A DNA stretch of 64,000 bases from Cellvibrionaceae bacterium (GCA_021151825.1 JAGKWQ010000003.1:248001-312000), one strand, 5' to 3'; positions 41,586 through 50,766 are shown, counted from the first letter of the stretch. Program-made: numbers and translations. Notes: generated from the sequence alone by a model not told the origin.

Positions 41586-41975
41586 ATGAAAAAGCCGGTA
41601 AAAACATTAACGAAAAAAGTAGTAGGCATACCCAGCAAATCGACAGACTCTTCGTCCGCGCAAACCTCTTTTGCACAGAACAAGTCAGCAATTTATCTTG
41701 CGTTAAGGAGTATCCCGAAAGGAAAGGTTATCGCCTATGGCCAATTAGCCGCACTAGCTGGCTTACCGGGAAATGCTCGCCTTGCAGGAAAAGTACTCTG
41801 TGGCTTGCCGGAAAATACCGAATTACCCTGGCACCGGGTTATTAATTCACAAGGAAAGATTTCATTACCGGAAGGCTCGCCAAGTCATTTGGAGCAAAGG
41901 CGTCGTCTTGAAGCGGAAGGTGTTGAATTCAAAAACAATAAAATCAGCCTGCGCATTTACGGTTACAATAATTAA
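41586..41975 (+). CDS. Alkyltransferase-like DNA-binding protein (Atl, Trp variant of the MGMT active site)
   Basis: 129 aa. Residues ~33-127 match the C-terminal domain of O6-alkylguanine-DNA alkyltransferase, but the active site reads Pro81-Trp82-His-Arg-Val instead of Pro-Cys-His-Arg-Val. This defines alkyltransferase-like proteins, which bind O6-alkylguanine without repairing it and hand lesions to nucleotide excision repair. The ~30-residue Ser/Lys-rich N-terminal extension is unusual, and no strong ribosome site precedes the chosen ATG, so the true start may be later. Followed after 23 bp by ampG on the same strand. Confidence 0.85.
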   Translation: MKKPVKTLTKKVVGIPSKSTDSSSAQTSFAQNKSAIYLALRSIPKGKVIAYGQLAALAGLPGNARLAGKVLCGLPENTELPWHRVINSQGKISLPEGSPSHLEQRRRLEAEGVEFKNNKISLRIYGYNN

Positions 41976-41998
41976 CGACTTATCACCAGAAACCAGCC

Positions 41999-43285
41999 AT
42001 GACTTCATCCCCCCAAGATACAACTGACAATAATTACAAAGGCTGGAGCGGAATAAAACGTGCGTTTGCCACCCCGTCTGCACTGACGTTATTTTGCCTT
42101 GGCCTTGGCTCAGGCCTGCCCTTTTTATTGGTGGGGGGAATGACGCTCTCGACCTGGTTGCGTGATGTCGGGTTTGAATTAAGTGTGATTGGTTTAATCA
42201 GCTTCGCCGGCTTTTTTTACGTGCTCAAATTTTTATGGGCACCACTGATCGATCGATACAGCTTGCCTTTTTTGGGGCGCCGCAAAGGCTGGCTGGTTGT
42301 GTCACAACTATTATTGATTGCTACGTTGGTAGCAATCGCATTGTTGGGGCCAGAATCATCGCTCGGCATTTTTATTGTTTTAGTGGGAATTGCTGCATTT
42401 GCAGGGGCGACATTGGATACGGTTGTGGATGCTTACCGTATTGAAGTTGCGCCCATCGAATATCAGGCAGCGCTCGCTGCAACTTACATTTTAGGTTATC
42501 GCATTGCCCTGATTTTATCAGGTGCGATTGCCCTTTATCTCGCTGAATTGTTGGGCTGGACCAATGCCTATTTAATCATGGCACTATGCCTCCTTATCCC
42601 ACTTGGCGCATCGATTATTTGCAAAGAACCCGACACTGCGCGAGCGCTGGCGGTGCGCGAAGTCCGTCTCATTGATGCGTTTATCAAACCCTTCCAGGAA
42701 TTTTTTTCACGCAATGGCCTATGGCTGGCCCTGGCATTATTAGTCTTTGTCGGTTTGTTTAAATTGCCCGATCAAATGATTGGGGTTATGTCCGGACCGT
42801 TTTATCTGGATTCAGGTTATACCAAAGCCGATATCGCTACAGTATCCAAACTGTTCGGCGTTTGGGTGGGAATCGCCGGCGCATTTATCGGGGGAATATG
42901 TATCGCCGCATTCAGTATGCGCAGCATGCTGGTACTTGCCACCATTATTGTTTCATTTTCTAACATTGCTTATTTATTGATGGCCAATAACCCAGGCCAG
43001 GAATGGGCGTTTTTTGCGGCGATCAGCGCCGATAATATTTCCCAGGGTTTTGCGGGGGTAGTGTTGGTAGCATTTATGTCCAGCCTGACCAACCAGAATT
43101 TCACCGCGACGCAATATGCATTACTGGCATCATTGGCGAATTTGCCGGGAAAATTTATTGGCGGGTTGTCTGGCTATATTGTTGAAGCAACCAGCTATTC
43201 CTGGTTTTATATTTTTAGTAGCTTGTCGGTAATACCCACGCTGTTAATCCTGGCCTGGCTATGGAACCGACTGCAAAAATCCTGA
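41999..43285 (+). CDS. ampG: AmpG-family muropeptide permease (MFS)
   Basis: 428 aa, about twelve membrane segments. Family features: Gly-Leu-Gly-Ser-Gly-Leu-Pro-Phe near residue 35, Trp-Ala-Pro-Leu-Ile-Asp-Arg in the 2-3 loop, and Asp-Thr-Val-Val-Asp-Ala-Tyr-Arg near 140. AmpG imports GlcNAc-anhydroMurNAc peptides for cell-wall recycling and beta-lactamase induction. The presence of ampD and ampE 1.7-2 kb away supports this role. Length is in the short AmpG class (E. coli 491 aa). Confidence 0.87.
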   Translation: MTSSPQDTTDNNYKGWSGIKRAFATPSALTLFCLGLGSGLPFLLVGGMTLSTWLRDVGFELSVIGLISFAGFFYVLKFLWAPLIDRYSLPFLGRRKGWLVVSQLLLIATLVAIALLGPESSLGIFIVLVGIAAFAGATLDTVVDAYRIEVAPIEYQAALAATYILGYRIALILSGAIALYLAELLGWTNAYLIMALCLLIPLGASIICKEPDTARALAVREVRLIDAFIKPFQEFFSRNGLWLALALLVFVGLFKLPDQMIGVMSGPFYLDSGYTKADIATVSKLFGVWVGIAGAFIGGICIAAFSMRSMLVLATIIVSFSNIAYLLMANNPGQEWAFFAAISADNISQGFAGVVLVAFMSSLTNQNFTATQYALLASLANLPGKFIGGLSGYIVEATSYSWFYIFSSLSVIPTLLILAWLWNRLQKS

Positions 43286-43381
43286 TCAGTTTGTAGCACG
43301 TATGGAACATGCGCGATACGGGACACACTGCGACGAAAATCCCGTAATACGTTTCACTCCTTACGGGCTACGCCAAAAAAC

Positions 43382-43412
43382 AAAAGCCCTGTTCAATTTG
43401 AACAGGGCTTTT
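43382..43412. terminator. Bidirectional terminator between ampG and yajQ
   Basis: A 13-bp perfect stem (43382-43394 with 43400-43412) with a 5-nt loop and A/T tails both ways, placed between the convergent ampG (+) and yajQ (-). Confidence 0.85.
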
Positions 43413-43434
43413 TTATTGCAATTGCGAATTACCA

Positions 43435-43917
43435 TTAATCGCGGAAATTTTCAAACTGCATTGGCATTCCCAATTCCGCTGCGCGTAAGGCCGCGATACA
43501 TTCCTGCAAATCGTCACGCTTTTTGCCAGTGACGCGCACTTGTTCGCCTTGAATACTGGCTTGAACTTTTAATTTTTTGTCTTTCACCAAGGCAACAATT
43601 TTCTTGGCCAAATCTTTGTCGATCCCCGTGCGCACAGTGACGTCACGCTTCACCTGCTTGCCTGCACTTCTTACTTGGCCAATTTCCAGACAACTCACAT
43701 CAATGCCATTTTTTGCCATAGCAGGCCTGAGTAAATCCAGCATTTGGTCAAGTTGCATTTCAACATCAGAGGTAAGGGTAATCTCATATTCCTTAAGTTC
43801 GAAACTTGCGTTCACGCCTTTAAAGTCAAAACGGTTGGTAATCAAACGCTGGGCCTGATCAACCGAGTTGGTCAACGCGTGTTTATCAACTTCCGAAACC
43901 ACATCAAACGATGGCAT
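43435..43917 (-). CDS. yajQ: YajQ family nucleotide-binding protein (DUF520)
   Basis: 160 aa, small two-domain cytoplasmic protein. It starts Met-Pro-Ser-Phe-Asp-Val-Val-Ser-Glu-Val and contains Asn-Arg-Phe-Asp-Phe-Lys-Gly, both diagnostic. Homologues bind c-di-GMP in Xanthomonas and Pseudomonas and modulate transcription; others bind tRNA or nucleotides. It lies 31 bp after ampE on the same strand. Confidence 0.92.
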   Translation of the reverse strand: MPSFDVVSEVDKHALTNSVDQAQRLITNRFDFKGVNASFELKEYEITLTSDVEMQLDQMLDLLRPAMAKNGIDVSCLEIGQVRSAGKQVKRDVTVRTGIDKDLAKKIVALVKDKKLKVQASIQGEQVRVTGKKRDDLQECIAALRAAELGMPMQFENFRD

Positions 43918-43948
43918 AACTAAACCTCAATCAATTTCAAATTAAGCT

Positions 43949-44932
43949 TTAAACAATCAGGGTAGCGAAAGCGATGGCGCATACCCAGAACAACAATGAA
44001 CGCGTATAGAGAGGCACACTGGATTTAATTAATGCAAACGAGTACGCAGGCTCAGTGTGAGTGGTCACTACATCCCCCGTGAGATCCTCAATGATATCCT
44101 GGGTTTCCTCCTCCATTTCCTCTTGCAACTCTGCCTTTTGCTCCGGATTCAATGTTGCCAGAACCTCAGTAGAGCTTTCTGTGGGCGCGCCTAAAGCACC
44201 GCGCAAACATTCGTTCAATACGTGTTCAGACGAACTCTGCACATCCAGTAAATTATTGCGCAACGGACAAGTTTCAAAGTTACCAACAAATGCCCAGGTC
44301 AATCCCATCAAACGTACGGATGGGAATTCCAACAACCAAAGCCATTTACTTGCCATTTTCGCGGCGTCACTATCATGCTCGGAAAAATCGCGGTACAAAA
44401 CACTCAATCGATATAGTAACGCGCCGAACGGACCTGCAATAAAAAACCAGAAAAGTACCGCAAATGTACGTTCAAAGCCGCGATAGGCGATAATTTTTAA
44501 TGCTTCTGTATGCAAGGTGCGCCAATCGGATACATCACCCACTATCGGATCTACATCGCTATTCCCGCGCACACGATCCAGCAGTTGAGCCGCAGCCACC
44601 GAGTCACCACGCGTGGCCAACTCAATATATTCTTTTACATCCGCCACTATATCGCCGCGCCCCAGACTGTAGAGCAACACAACGGAGTAGAGCAAAAACA
44701 ACCAAATCCAAGATTTATCAAATGCCTGGTTAATGATCACAAATATAACGACAAGCACCGCCAGTGGGATTATCAGTGAAAGCGCCAACGGCAATCCTGC
44801 TACCGATGAAAAACCGGGCACTTTTTGCAGGCGATTAATCAGCCAGCGGAACCAACCGTCGTAGTGCAAAACACTGGCTGATCCCAACCAATACACAATT
44901 CCAAGTACCACGACCAAACTGAGAAAAATCAT
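43949..44932 (-). CDS. ampE: AmpE-family membrane protein
   Basis: 327 aa, with several membrane segments: N-terminal, ~55-90, ~155-175, and one at the extreme C-terminus. The Gly-Arg-Gly-Asp and Arg-Gly-Phe-Glu-Arg-x-Phe-Ala-Val-Leu-Phe-Trp-Phe stretches are typical of AmpE/CobD-like proteins. It is an inner-membrane protein encoded with AmpD and linked to beta-lactamase regulation; its biochemical role is not settled. An acidic Glu/Gln-rich insert (~255-285) is notable. Confidence 0.85.
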   Translation of the reverse strand: MIFLSLVVVLGIVYWLGSASVLHYDGWFRWLINRLQKVPGFSSVAGLPLALSLIIPLAVLVVIFVIINQAFDKSWIWLFLLYSVVLLYSLGRGDIVADVKEYIELATRGDSVAAAQLLDRVRGNSDVDPIVGDVSDWRTLHTEALKIIAYRGFERTFAVLFWFFIAGPFGALLYRLSVLYRDFSEHDSDAAKMASKWLWLLEFPSVRLMGLTWAFVGNFETCPLRNNLLDVQSSSEHVLNECLRGALGAPTESSTEVLATLNPEQKAELQEEMEEETQDIIEDLTGDVVTTHTEPAYSFALIKSSVPLYTRSLLFWVCAIAFATLIV

Positions 44933-44987
44933 AATGGTTAACTCTTGAAGTTTAACGCTTACACAACTCGTGAATTAAAAATCGGGC

Positions 44988-45551
44988 TCACAAGGATGCA
45001 GAAAAACGCGGCCAATCAAATGCGGGGCCCGGATCTGTTTTGCGCCCGGGAGCGATCTGCTCATGGCCAGTAATACGCTCAGGTGTAAGTGTAGGATAAG
45101 TCAACAGCAGCTGGCGAGTCACTTTCGCAAGCGCAGCGTACTGTTTATCGGTGTAAGCCAGGGTATCCGTACCTTCCAATTCTATTCCAATTGAATAGTC
45201 GTTGCAGTTGGCTATACCGCCAAAACTGGAAGTGCCCGCATGCCATGCACGTTGATCAAACGCGACAAATTGCGTCACGTTACCGTCGCGTTCGATGAAT
45301 AAATGCGCAGAAACCTGCAAAGCAGCAATTGTTACAAAATAGGGATGCTGGCTTGCATCCAATTGATTCTGGAAAAATTGCTGCACATATCCACCACCAA
45401 ATTCCCCGGGTGGCAAACTGATATTATGAATCACCAGCAAACTGATCCGTGTATTTGGCGGGCGTTGGTTGAAATTGGGCGATGGCACTTTGCGCGCAAT
45501 GTTTAACCAATTATCAACAATGGCGATGTCTTGCTCGTTCGCAGTTGTCAT
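44988..45551 (-). CDS. ampD: 1,6-anhydro-N-acetylmuramyl-L-alanine amidase AmpD
   Basis: 187 aa, cytoplasmic, no signal peptide. It removes the peptide from anhydro-muropeptides brought in by AmpG. Amidase_2 zinc ligands are visible: His in Val-Ile-His-Asn-Ile-Ser, His near the C-terminus in Thr-Gly-His-Glu-Gln or the preceding Trp-His-Ala-Gly, and Asp in Lys-Thr-Asp-Pro-Gly. Ser-Ile-Gly-Ile-Glu-Leu-Glu-Gly holds the catalytic Glu. First gene of ampD-ampE-yajQ. Confidence 0.93.
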   Translation of the reverse strand: MTTANEQDIAIVDNWLNIARKVPSPNFNQRPPNTRISLLVIHNISLPPGEFGGGYVQQFFQNQLDASQHPYFVTIAALQVSAHLFIERDGNVTQFVAFDQRAWHAGTSSFGGIANCNDYSIGIELEGTDTLAYTDKQYAALAKVTRQLLLTYPTLTPERITGHEQIAPGRKTDPGPAFDWPRFSASL

Positions 45552-45605
45552 TCGTTAAACCTGATTTGCTCTCCCGACTGAGAGAGCACAAATAAAAAAG
45601 GATAA

Positions 45606-47087
45606 TCACGCAGGAATTGTGCGATCTTCAGCCCAAACACGCAACTGCGCAATCTGTTCTGCCATAACGACAGATAGAGGACTGGTCGCCGCAATTTCAT
45701 GCAGCAGTATATCTGTACTTATCGGCTTACCTTCTGCAGATGCAGAATACAGTGCAGCAATAATCGCCTGTTCTATTTCCGAACCGGAAAATCCTTGCGT
45801 AGCTTGACTTAATTTTTCCAGATCAAAATGTGGTAGTGGACAATCGCGCTTGCGCAAATGAATCGCAAAAATATCCTTGCGCACTGCCAGCTCTGGCAGA
45901 TCGACAAAAAAGATTTCATCCAGGCGCCCCTTACGAATTAATTCCGGTGGCAAGCGCGAAATATCATTACTGGTTGCCACGATAAATACTCGCGTGCGCC
46001 GCTCCGCCATCCAGGTTAACAATGTGCCAAGTAAACGTTGCGATACGCCATTATCATTACCATCCTGCGCCATCCCTTTTTCAATTTCATCCAGCCATAA
46101 CACACAGGGCGACATTGCATCGGCTAACTTTAAGGCTTCGCGCAAATTGCGTTCGGTTTCGCCATGAAATTTATTGTAGAGCGCACCTACATCCATCCGC
46201 ATTAACGGCAACCCCCACAAACCCGCGACTGCTTTGGCAGCAAGGCTTTTACCACCGCCTTGTACTCCCAATAACAAAATGCCTTTGGGTCTATCGAGCT
46301 TAGAGTCGTCATCGTTAAATGCATCGCGGCGCGTTAGCAACCAGCGTTTTAAATTGTGCAAACCACCAACATTGGAGAAATCTTCCGTTTGCTGCTCAAA
46401 GCTGACAACACCTTCCATATCCAGCAACGCAAATTTTGCTTTATTAATACGCGGCAAATCGTCTTCATTGAGGGATCCATCATTCCAGATTGCACCGCGC
46501 ACCAAACGGCGCACATCACTGGCATTCATCCCCTGCAAATTATTCACAAGCTTTTTAAGCGTAACGTTGTCGGTTTTGACGCGAGCCCCCATATGACGAT
46601 CAGACCAATCTTTGGCTTCATCACGAATAATTTCCATAATTTTGTCCTCATCAGGCAAGGTCAATGCATAGCTCGCACTGTAACGCGACAATTCAGCCGG
46701 CAAGCGCAATTGGTAGCTCAGGAAAACCAGCGTGTGAGGAATAGCAAAGTGATTAAGTGCGATATCTTTTAACAACCGTACAATTTGTGGCTGATCAATA
46801 AGGAATGGATGAATATCACACAGCGCATAAATTCCCGGCTGCATTTGTTGTTTGATATGGCGAAGCATTTCTTCCGCTTCATTCAACTCTGCGCCTTTGG
46901 GAACCAGTTGCGGACCAAAATTCAAACGCGACAAACCATCAGTAACTGACCAGCGATGCAAATCTTTACTGTGTTTGTTCGCCACTTTCAGCAATACATC
47001 CAGTGCTTTCTTTTCTTCGTAGGTTTCGATTACCAATAACGGTATACGTGAATCCAGCAACAGTTTTATTTCATCAACATCTTGCAC
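45606..47087 (-). CDS. Ycf46-like AAA+ ATPase
   Basis: 494 aa from a GTG at 47087 preceded by AAAGGAG at 6 bp; the frame stays open to 47171 without such a site. The N-terminal half (~1-240) is the domain seen in Ycf46-type ATPases (Leu-Leu-Asp-Ser-Arg-Ile-Pro-Leu-Leu-Val-Ile-Glu-Thr-Tyr-Glu-Glu). The AAA+ module has Walker A Gly-Val-Gln-Gly-Gly-Gly-Lys-Ser, Walker B Val-Leu-Trp-Leu-Asp-Glu, sensor Asn in Ala-Thr-Ser-Asn and arginine finger Arg-Lys-Gly-Arg-Leu-Asp. Ycf46 proteins are linked to inorganic-carbon use in cyanobacteria; the role here is unknown. Confidence 0.83.
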   Translation of the reverse strand: MQDVDEIKLLLDSRIPLLVIETYEEKKALDVLLKVANKHSKDLHRWSVTDGLSRLNFGPQLVPKGAELNEAEEMLRHIKQQMQPGIYALCDIHPFLIDQPQIVRLLKDIALNHFAIPHTLVFLSYQLRLPAELSRYSASYALTLPDEDKIMEIIRDEAKDWSDRHMGARVKTDNVTLKKLVNNLQGMNASDVRRLVRGAIWNDGSLNEDDLPRINKAKFALLDMEGVVSFEQQTEDFSNVGGLHNLKRWLLTRRDAFNDDDSKLDRPKGILLLGVQGGGKSLAAKAVAGLWGLPLMRMDVGALYNKFHGETERNLREALKLADAMSPCVLWLDEIEKGMAQDGNDNGVSQRLLGTLLTWMAERRTRVFIVATSNDISRLPPELIRKGRLDEIFFVDLPELAVRKDIFAIHLRKRDCPLPHFDLEKLSQATQGFSGSEIEQAIIAALYSASAEGKPISTDILLHEIAATSPLSVVMAEQIAQLRVWAEDRTIPA

Positions 47088-47197
47088 GCTTGTCTCCTTT
47101 CTATCCGACAGCTGTTTTCGTTCAACAGCCGTTATCGTTGCAGGAAACAAGCATGCAGCGACTACCAACACCTTGCAATCAATTTTTACACAAACTG

Positions 47198-49900
47198 TTA
47201 AGGCGCTATGACTTCAATCACCTGTTGCACGCGAATATCGCTGCTGGAGGCACCGACCTGGATTTCATAAGCGCCAGGATCAACAGCGTAGGCTTTTTTC
47301 TGCTCGTCATAAATCTGTAAATCTTTGTCAGGCTGCAAGGCAAAATACAAAGTGCGGGATTCACCTTTATCCAAATGCACTCTCTGCACTGCACGCAATT
47401 CTTTTAATGCACGGGAACGGTGTGGCTGCAGCGGTTTAATATATACCTGAACAACCTCATCGCCAGCGAATTTACCGGTATTTTTTACCTGAAATTGCAG
47501 GTTAATTTTCTGCTGTGCAGTGATACGGGATTGGTCGAGCTTCAATCCGGAATAATTAAAGCGTGTATAGGACAAGCCATAACCAAAAGGATAAAGCGCT
47601 GTGCCGGTAAAATAACGGTAAGTGCGATTCACCATGGAGTAATCATCAAATGGCGGTAATGTTTCGTTCTCCTTATAGAACGTAATTGGTAAACGCCCGG
47701 CAGGGTTGGTATCACCAAACAATACATCCGCGACGGCATTACCGCCGCGCTGGCCGGGATACCAACTCATTAAAATTGCGTGAAGATTTTTATCAGCCCA
47801 ATCAATTGCCATCGCTGAGCCACCAGTCAACACCATAACGATTGGCTTTCCGGTTTTGTGCAATGCTTCCAATAATTTTTGCTGGATAGCAGGTAAACGA
47901 ATATCGGTGCGATCTCCACCGGCAAAGCCGGAATAATTCACCTTCATTTCCTCACCCTCGACATCGCCGGTTAAACCGCCGACAAAGACAACGACATCCG
48001 CATTTTTTGCAGCGATGACAGCCTCATCAAATGGTGCTTTGGCACCGGGTAAACGCCAGGCGAGGCGCACTTCGGCATCGCGAATATCTTCAAAATATTC
48101 CAGAGTGATGTCATACGCTTTACCAGCTTGCAATTCAATTTGCGCACTGTGGCTGCGTAAACGCTCAGCCAATTGCCATGAATCGATTATTGTTTTGCCA
48201 TCAATCTTTAAACGCACGCCATCATTGGCACTGACATTTAATTCGTAAGTGCCGGAGACCGGAGGTAATAATTGCCCAGTCCAACGCACACTGAAATTAT
48301 CGCCGGGTAGACCGGCACTCGCGGTAATTTCACCGCGCGCGACTAATGAGTCTGTAGGAGCGCCGCGATCCCAACGAAAGGCAATGCGTGAATCAACACG
48401 AGTTATTACGGGTTTTCCAGCAAGCTCAACGCCTTTGAAATATTCGCCGCGCAAGCCTTGTTCGGTTGAGTTCGCAGAAGGACGCAAATAAGCAGGATCA
48501 ATTATTGCAGCCGCACGTGGGTCTTCCCGCCCATCCACCAAATCAACCCCGCGTGCATACACAACTTGTGTATTCGGTGAAACAGCGGAGCGAATACCTT
48601 GCAGAATAGTGACTGGCGCCGCCGGTGTTCCATAATAATTGCCAAGCAATGACATTACTTCATCTGCCGTCGGGCCAATTACCGCAATATTTTTTACCGT
48701 TTTTTTCAGCGGCAAAATGCCATTATTTTTTAATAATACTATCGATTGTTGTGCCGCTTTGCGTGCGAGTTGATCGTGTGCGGTTGATTGGTTAATTGAA
48801 TACGGAATTTGCGCCCAGGCCACATCGGCAACAGGATCAAACATTCCCAAACGGAAACGGGTTAAAAATAAACGACGCACCGAATCATCGATTTCTACTT
48901 CGCTAATCAAGCCTTGTTTAACTGCATTGACCAATGCGTGATAAGTTTTTCCGCAATTTAATTCAGTACCTTTTTTTACACCAAGTGCAGCAGCTTGTTC
49001 AGCCGTTTTAACAATGTTGTGATGCAGAAAAATATCTTCAATAGAATCGCAATCGGAAACAACATAACCGGTAAAGCCCCAATCCTTGCGCAAAATATCA
49101 ATGAGCAAACGTTGGCTGGCGGATGCAGATTCACCACCAACGCGATTATAAGCGCCCATTACCGATGCAACATTGCCCTCTTGCACTAACGCTTTAAATG
49201 CAGGCAAATAGGTTTCATATAAATCGCGTTCGCTCGGGGAAACATCGAAATGATGACGATCTGCTTCAGGACCGGAGTGCACGGCAAAATGCTTGGCAGT
49301 TGCATCCGTTTTGCGATATCTGGTTGTTGGTGCATCCACATAATCACCCTGCAAACCTTTTACAAACTCCACTCCCATACGACTGGTGAGATAGGGGTCT
49401 TCGCCATAGGTTTCCTGACCACGCCCCCAGCGTGGATCGCGGAAAATATTGATATTGGGTGACCAGAATGTCAGCCCCTGATAACGCAAACGCTGATCGC
49501 GGCGGGCAAATTCATGATGCTTTGCACGGCCTTCATCGCTAATTACGCGCGCAACCTCACCAATTAACGCCGGATCAAACATCGCCGCCAAACCAATCGC
49601 CTGTGGAAACACGGTGGCATCACCGGCACGAGCTACACCATGCAAAGCCTCGTTCCACCATTCGTATTTAGGTATACCTAAACGCGGAATTGCCGGAGCA
49701 TCATTGAGCATTTGCATGACTTTTTCCTCCAGCGTCATTCGCGCTACAAGATCAGCAGCACGCATTTCAAACGTGCGCGAGGCATCTTTATAAATAGCGT
49801 CCTGAGCTTGAACCGGTTGTTGCTGGGCTGCCACAGTTGATGCCAGAGCAGTTGTTGCAAGCACCATTGAAAAAACGCGAAAGGAAAAAGGAAAAAACAT
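47198..49900 (-). CDS. Secreted glycoside hydrolase family 3 enzyme (beta-xylosidase/beta-glucosidase) with PA14 insert
   Basis: 900 aa. Signal peptide to about Ala25. GH3 N-terminal barrel with Lys-His-Phe substrate-site motif (~203-205) and nucleophile Asp283 in Val-Ser-Asp-Cys-Asp-Ser, the Ser-Asp-Cys form seen in beta-xylosidase/arabinosidase-like members. The GH3 C-terminal domain (~385 onward) is split by a PA14 domain (~481-618). A fibronectin-III-like domain ends the protein (~800-895). It releases terminal sugars from plant polysaccharide oligomers in the periplasm; xylose specificity is suggested, not proven. A perfect 18-bp palindrome overlaps its predicted promoter. Confidence 0.9.
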   Translation of the reverse strand: MFFPFSFRVFSMVLATTALASTVAAQQQPVQAQDAIYKDASRTFEMRAADLVARMTLEEKVMQMLNDAPAIPRLGIPKYEWWNEALHGVARAGDATVFPQAIGLAAMFDPALIGEVARVISDEGRAKHHEFARRDQRLRYQGLTFWSPNINIFRDPRWGRGQETYGEDPYLTSRMGVEFVKGLQGDYVDAPTTRYRKTDATAKHFAVHSGPEADRHHFDVSPSERDLYETYLPAFKALVQEGNVASVMGAYNRVGGESASASQRLLIDILRKDWGFTGYVVSDCDSIEDIFLHHNIVKTAEQAAALGVKKGTELNCGKTYHALVNAVKQGLISEVEIDDSVRRLFLTRFRLGMFDPVADVAWAQIPYSINQSTAHDQLARKAAQQSIVLLKNNGILPLKKTVKNIAVIGPTADEVMSLLGNYYGTPAAPVTILQGIRSAVSPNTQVVYARGVDLVDGREDPRAAAIIDPAYLRPSANSTEQGLRGEYFKGVELAGKPVITRVDSRIAFRWDRGAPTDSLVARGEITASAGLPGDNFSVRWTGQLLPPVSGTYELNVSANDGVRLKIDGKTIIDSWQLAERLRSHSAQIELQAGKAYDITLEYFEDIRDAEVRLAWRLPGAKAPFDEAVIAAKNADVVVFVGGLTGDVEGEEMKVNYSGFAGGDRTDIRLPAIQQKLLEALHKTGKPIVMVLTGGSAMAIDWADKNLHAILMSWYPGQRGGNAVADVLFGDTNPAGRLPITFYKENETLPPFDDYSMVNRTYRYFTGTALYPFGYGLSYTRFNYSGLKLDQSRITAQQKINLQFQVKNTGKFAGDEVVQVYIKPLQPHRSRALKELRAVQRVHLDKGESRTLYFALQPDKDLQIYDEQKKAYAVDPGAYEIQVGASSSDIRVQQVIEVIAP

Positions 49901-49938
49901 GGAAAAAAGCCCCGCTAGCCAGAAAAAATTATTATTTT

Positions 49939-49974
49939 TTGACTATAGTCAGAGCATTACTTGTATACAAGTAA
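49939..49974. promoter_or_regulatory. Operator-like palindrome and overlapping promoters between the GH3 gene and coq7
   Basis: TTACTTGTATACAAGTAA (49957-49974) is an 18-bp perfect palindrome. On the minus strand its TTGTAT would be a -35, with TATAGT (5 of 6) as -10 at 17-bp spacing, driving the GH3 gene. A centre of TTGTATACAA is typical of GntR-family operators. On the plus strand a TTGACT -35-like hexamer (49939-49944) points to coq7 and its -10 would fall in the same palindrome. Confidence 0.5.
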
Positions 49975-50036
49975 ATTAGGGTTAAGCCTGCGCGGGATTT
50001 CTGTTTTAATAACGTACCTTCTGCGGAGAACTGACC

Positions 50037-50681
50037 ATGTCCCGACACCTCAGTCTTATCGACAATTTCATCATCAACGCTGACCGTGCATTGCGCACCC
50101 TCGCTGCCGGTAGCGATATGACCTGCGAGCGCCCCTCGCCTGCCCGCCCACTTGATGAAGCAGACCTAAGTGATAACGAGCGCAAACAAGCTGCTGCCCT
50201 TATGCGTGTGAATCACACCGGAGAAGTTTGTGCACAAGCGCTGTATCAAGGGCAAGCACTTACTGCAAAATTGCCGCAAGTGCGAAGCGAAATGGAACAC
50301 GCCGCCGAAGAAGAGATTGATCATTTGGTGTGGTGCCAGGAGCGAATCGATGCACTGGGCAGCCATACCAGTTATCTCAATCCGGTTTGGTATGGACTGT
50401 CTTTCGCGATAGGCGCCGGCGCCGGTTTGGTGAGTGATAAAGTCAGCCTGGGTTTTGTAGCAGCGACGGAAGATCAGGTTTGCAAACATCTGCAAAGCCA
50501 TCTGGAGCAATTGCCCGTTACCGATCTGCGCAGTCGTGCTGTGGTTGAACAAATGCTGGAAGATGAAGCTCGCCACGCGGATATGGCATTGAGTGCAGGC
50601 GGATACAATTTTCCGATGCCCGTGAAAGGAATAATGACGCTGGTTTCCAAAGCGATGACACAAACCAGTTATTACATTTAA
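50037..50681 (+). CDS. coq7: 2-polyprenyl-3-methyl-6-methoxy-1,4-benzoquinol monooxygenase (ubiquinone synthesis)
   Basis: 214 aa. Di-iron hydroxylase of the penultimate step of ubiquinone synthesis. The iron-ligand motifs are visible: Glu in His-Thr-Gly-Glu-Val, Glu-x-x-His in Glu-Glu-Glu-Ile-Asp-His, Glu in Ala-Ala-Thr-Glu-Asp-Gln, and Glu-x-x-His in Glu-Asp-Glu-Ala-Arg-His. It matches the Coq7/UbiF-replacing type of Pseudomonas. Convergent with the osmC-like gene. Confidence 0.93.
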   Translation: MSRHLSLIDNFIINADRALRTLAAGSDMTCERPSPARPLDEADLSDNERKQAAALMRVNHTGEVCAQALYQGQALTAKLPQVRSEMEHAAEEEIDHLVWCQERIDALGSHTSYLNPVWYGLSFAIGAGAGLVSDKVSLGFVAATEDQVCKHLQSHLEQLPVTDLRSRAVVEQMLEDEARHADMALSAGGYNFPMPVKGIMTLVSKAMTQTSYYI

Positions 50682-50701
50682 ATCACTTGGTGTAGTTCAA
50701 C

Positions 50702-50743
50702 TTACGGTGCTGCGTACGCGTTAAAACAACCCCAGCACCGTAA
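50702..50743. terminator. Inverted repeat between convergent coq7 and osmC-like genes
   Basis: Perfect 11-bp arms (50702-50712 and 50733-50743) with a 20-nt spacer, placed between two convergent genes. Neither strand has a proper T-run, so terminator function is uncertain. Confidence 0.35.
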
Positions 50744-50766
50744 AATCCGCTGCAGCAAGCAGATAA

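Noticed and set aside
47088..47171. Hydrophobic N-terminal extension of the AAA+ ATPase suggesting a signal peptide
   Set aside because: AAAGGAG six bp before the internal GTG and the cytoplasmic nature of the family favour the shorter form; the extension is upstream DNA read in frame.
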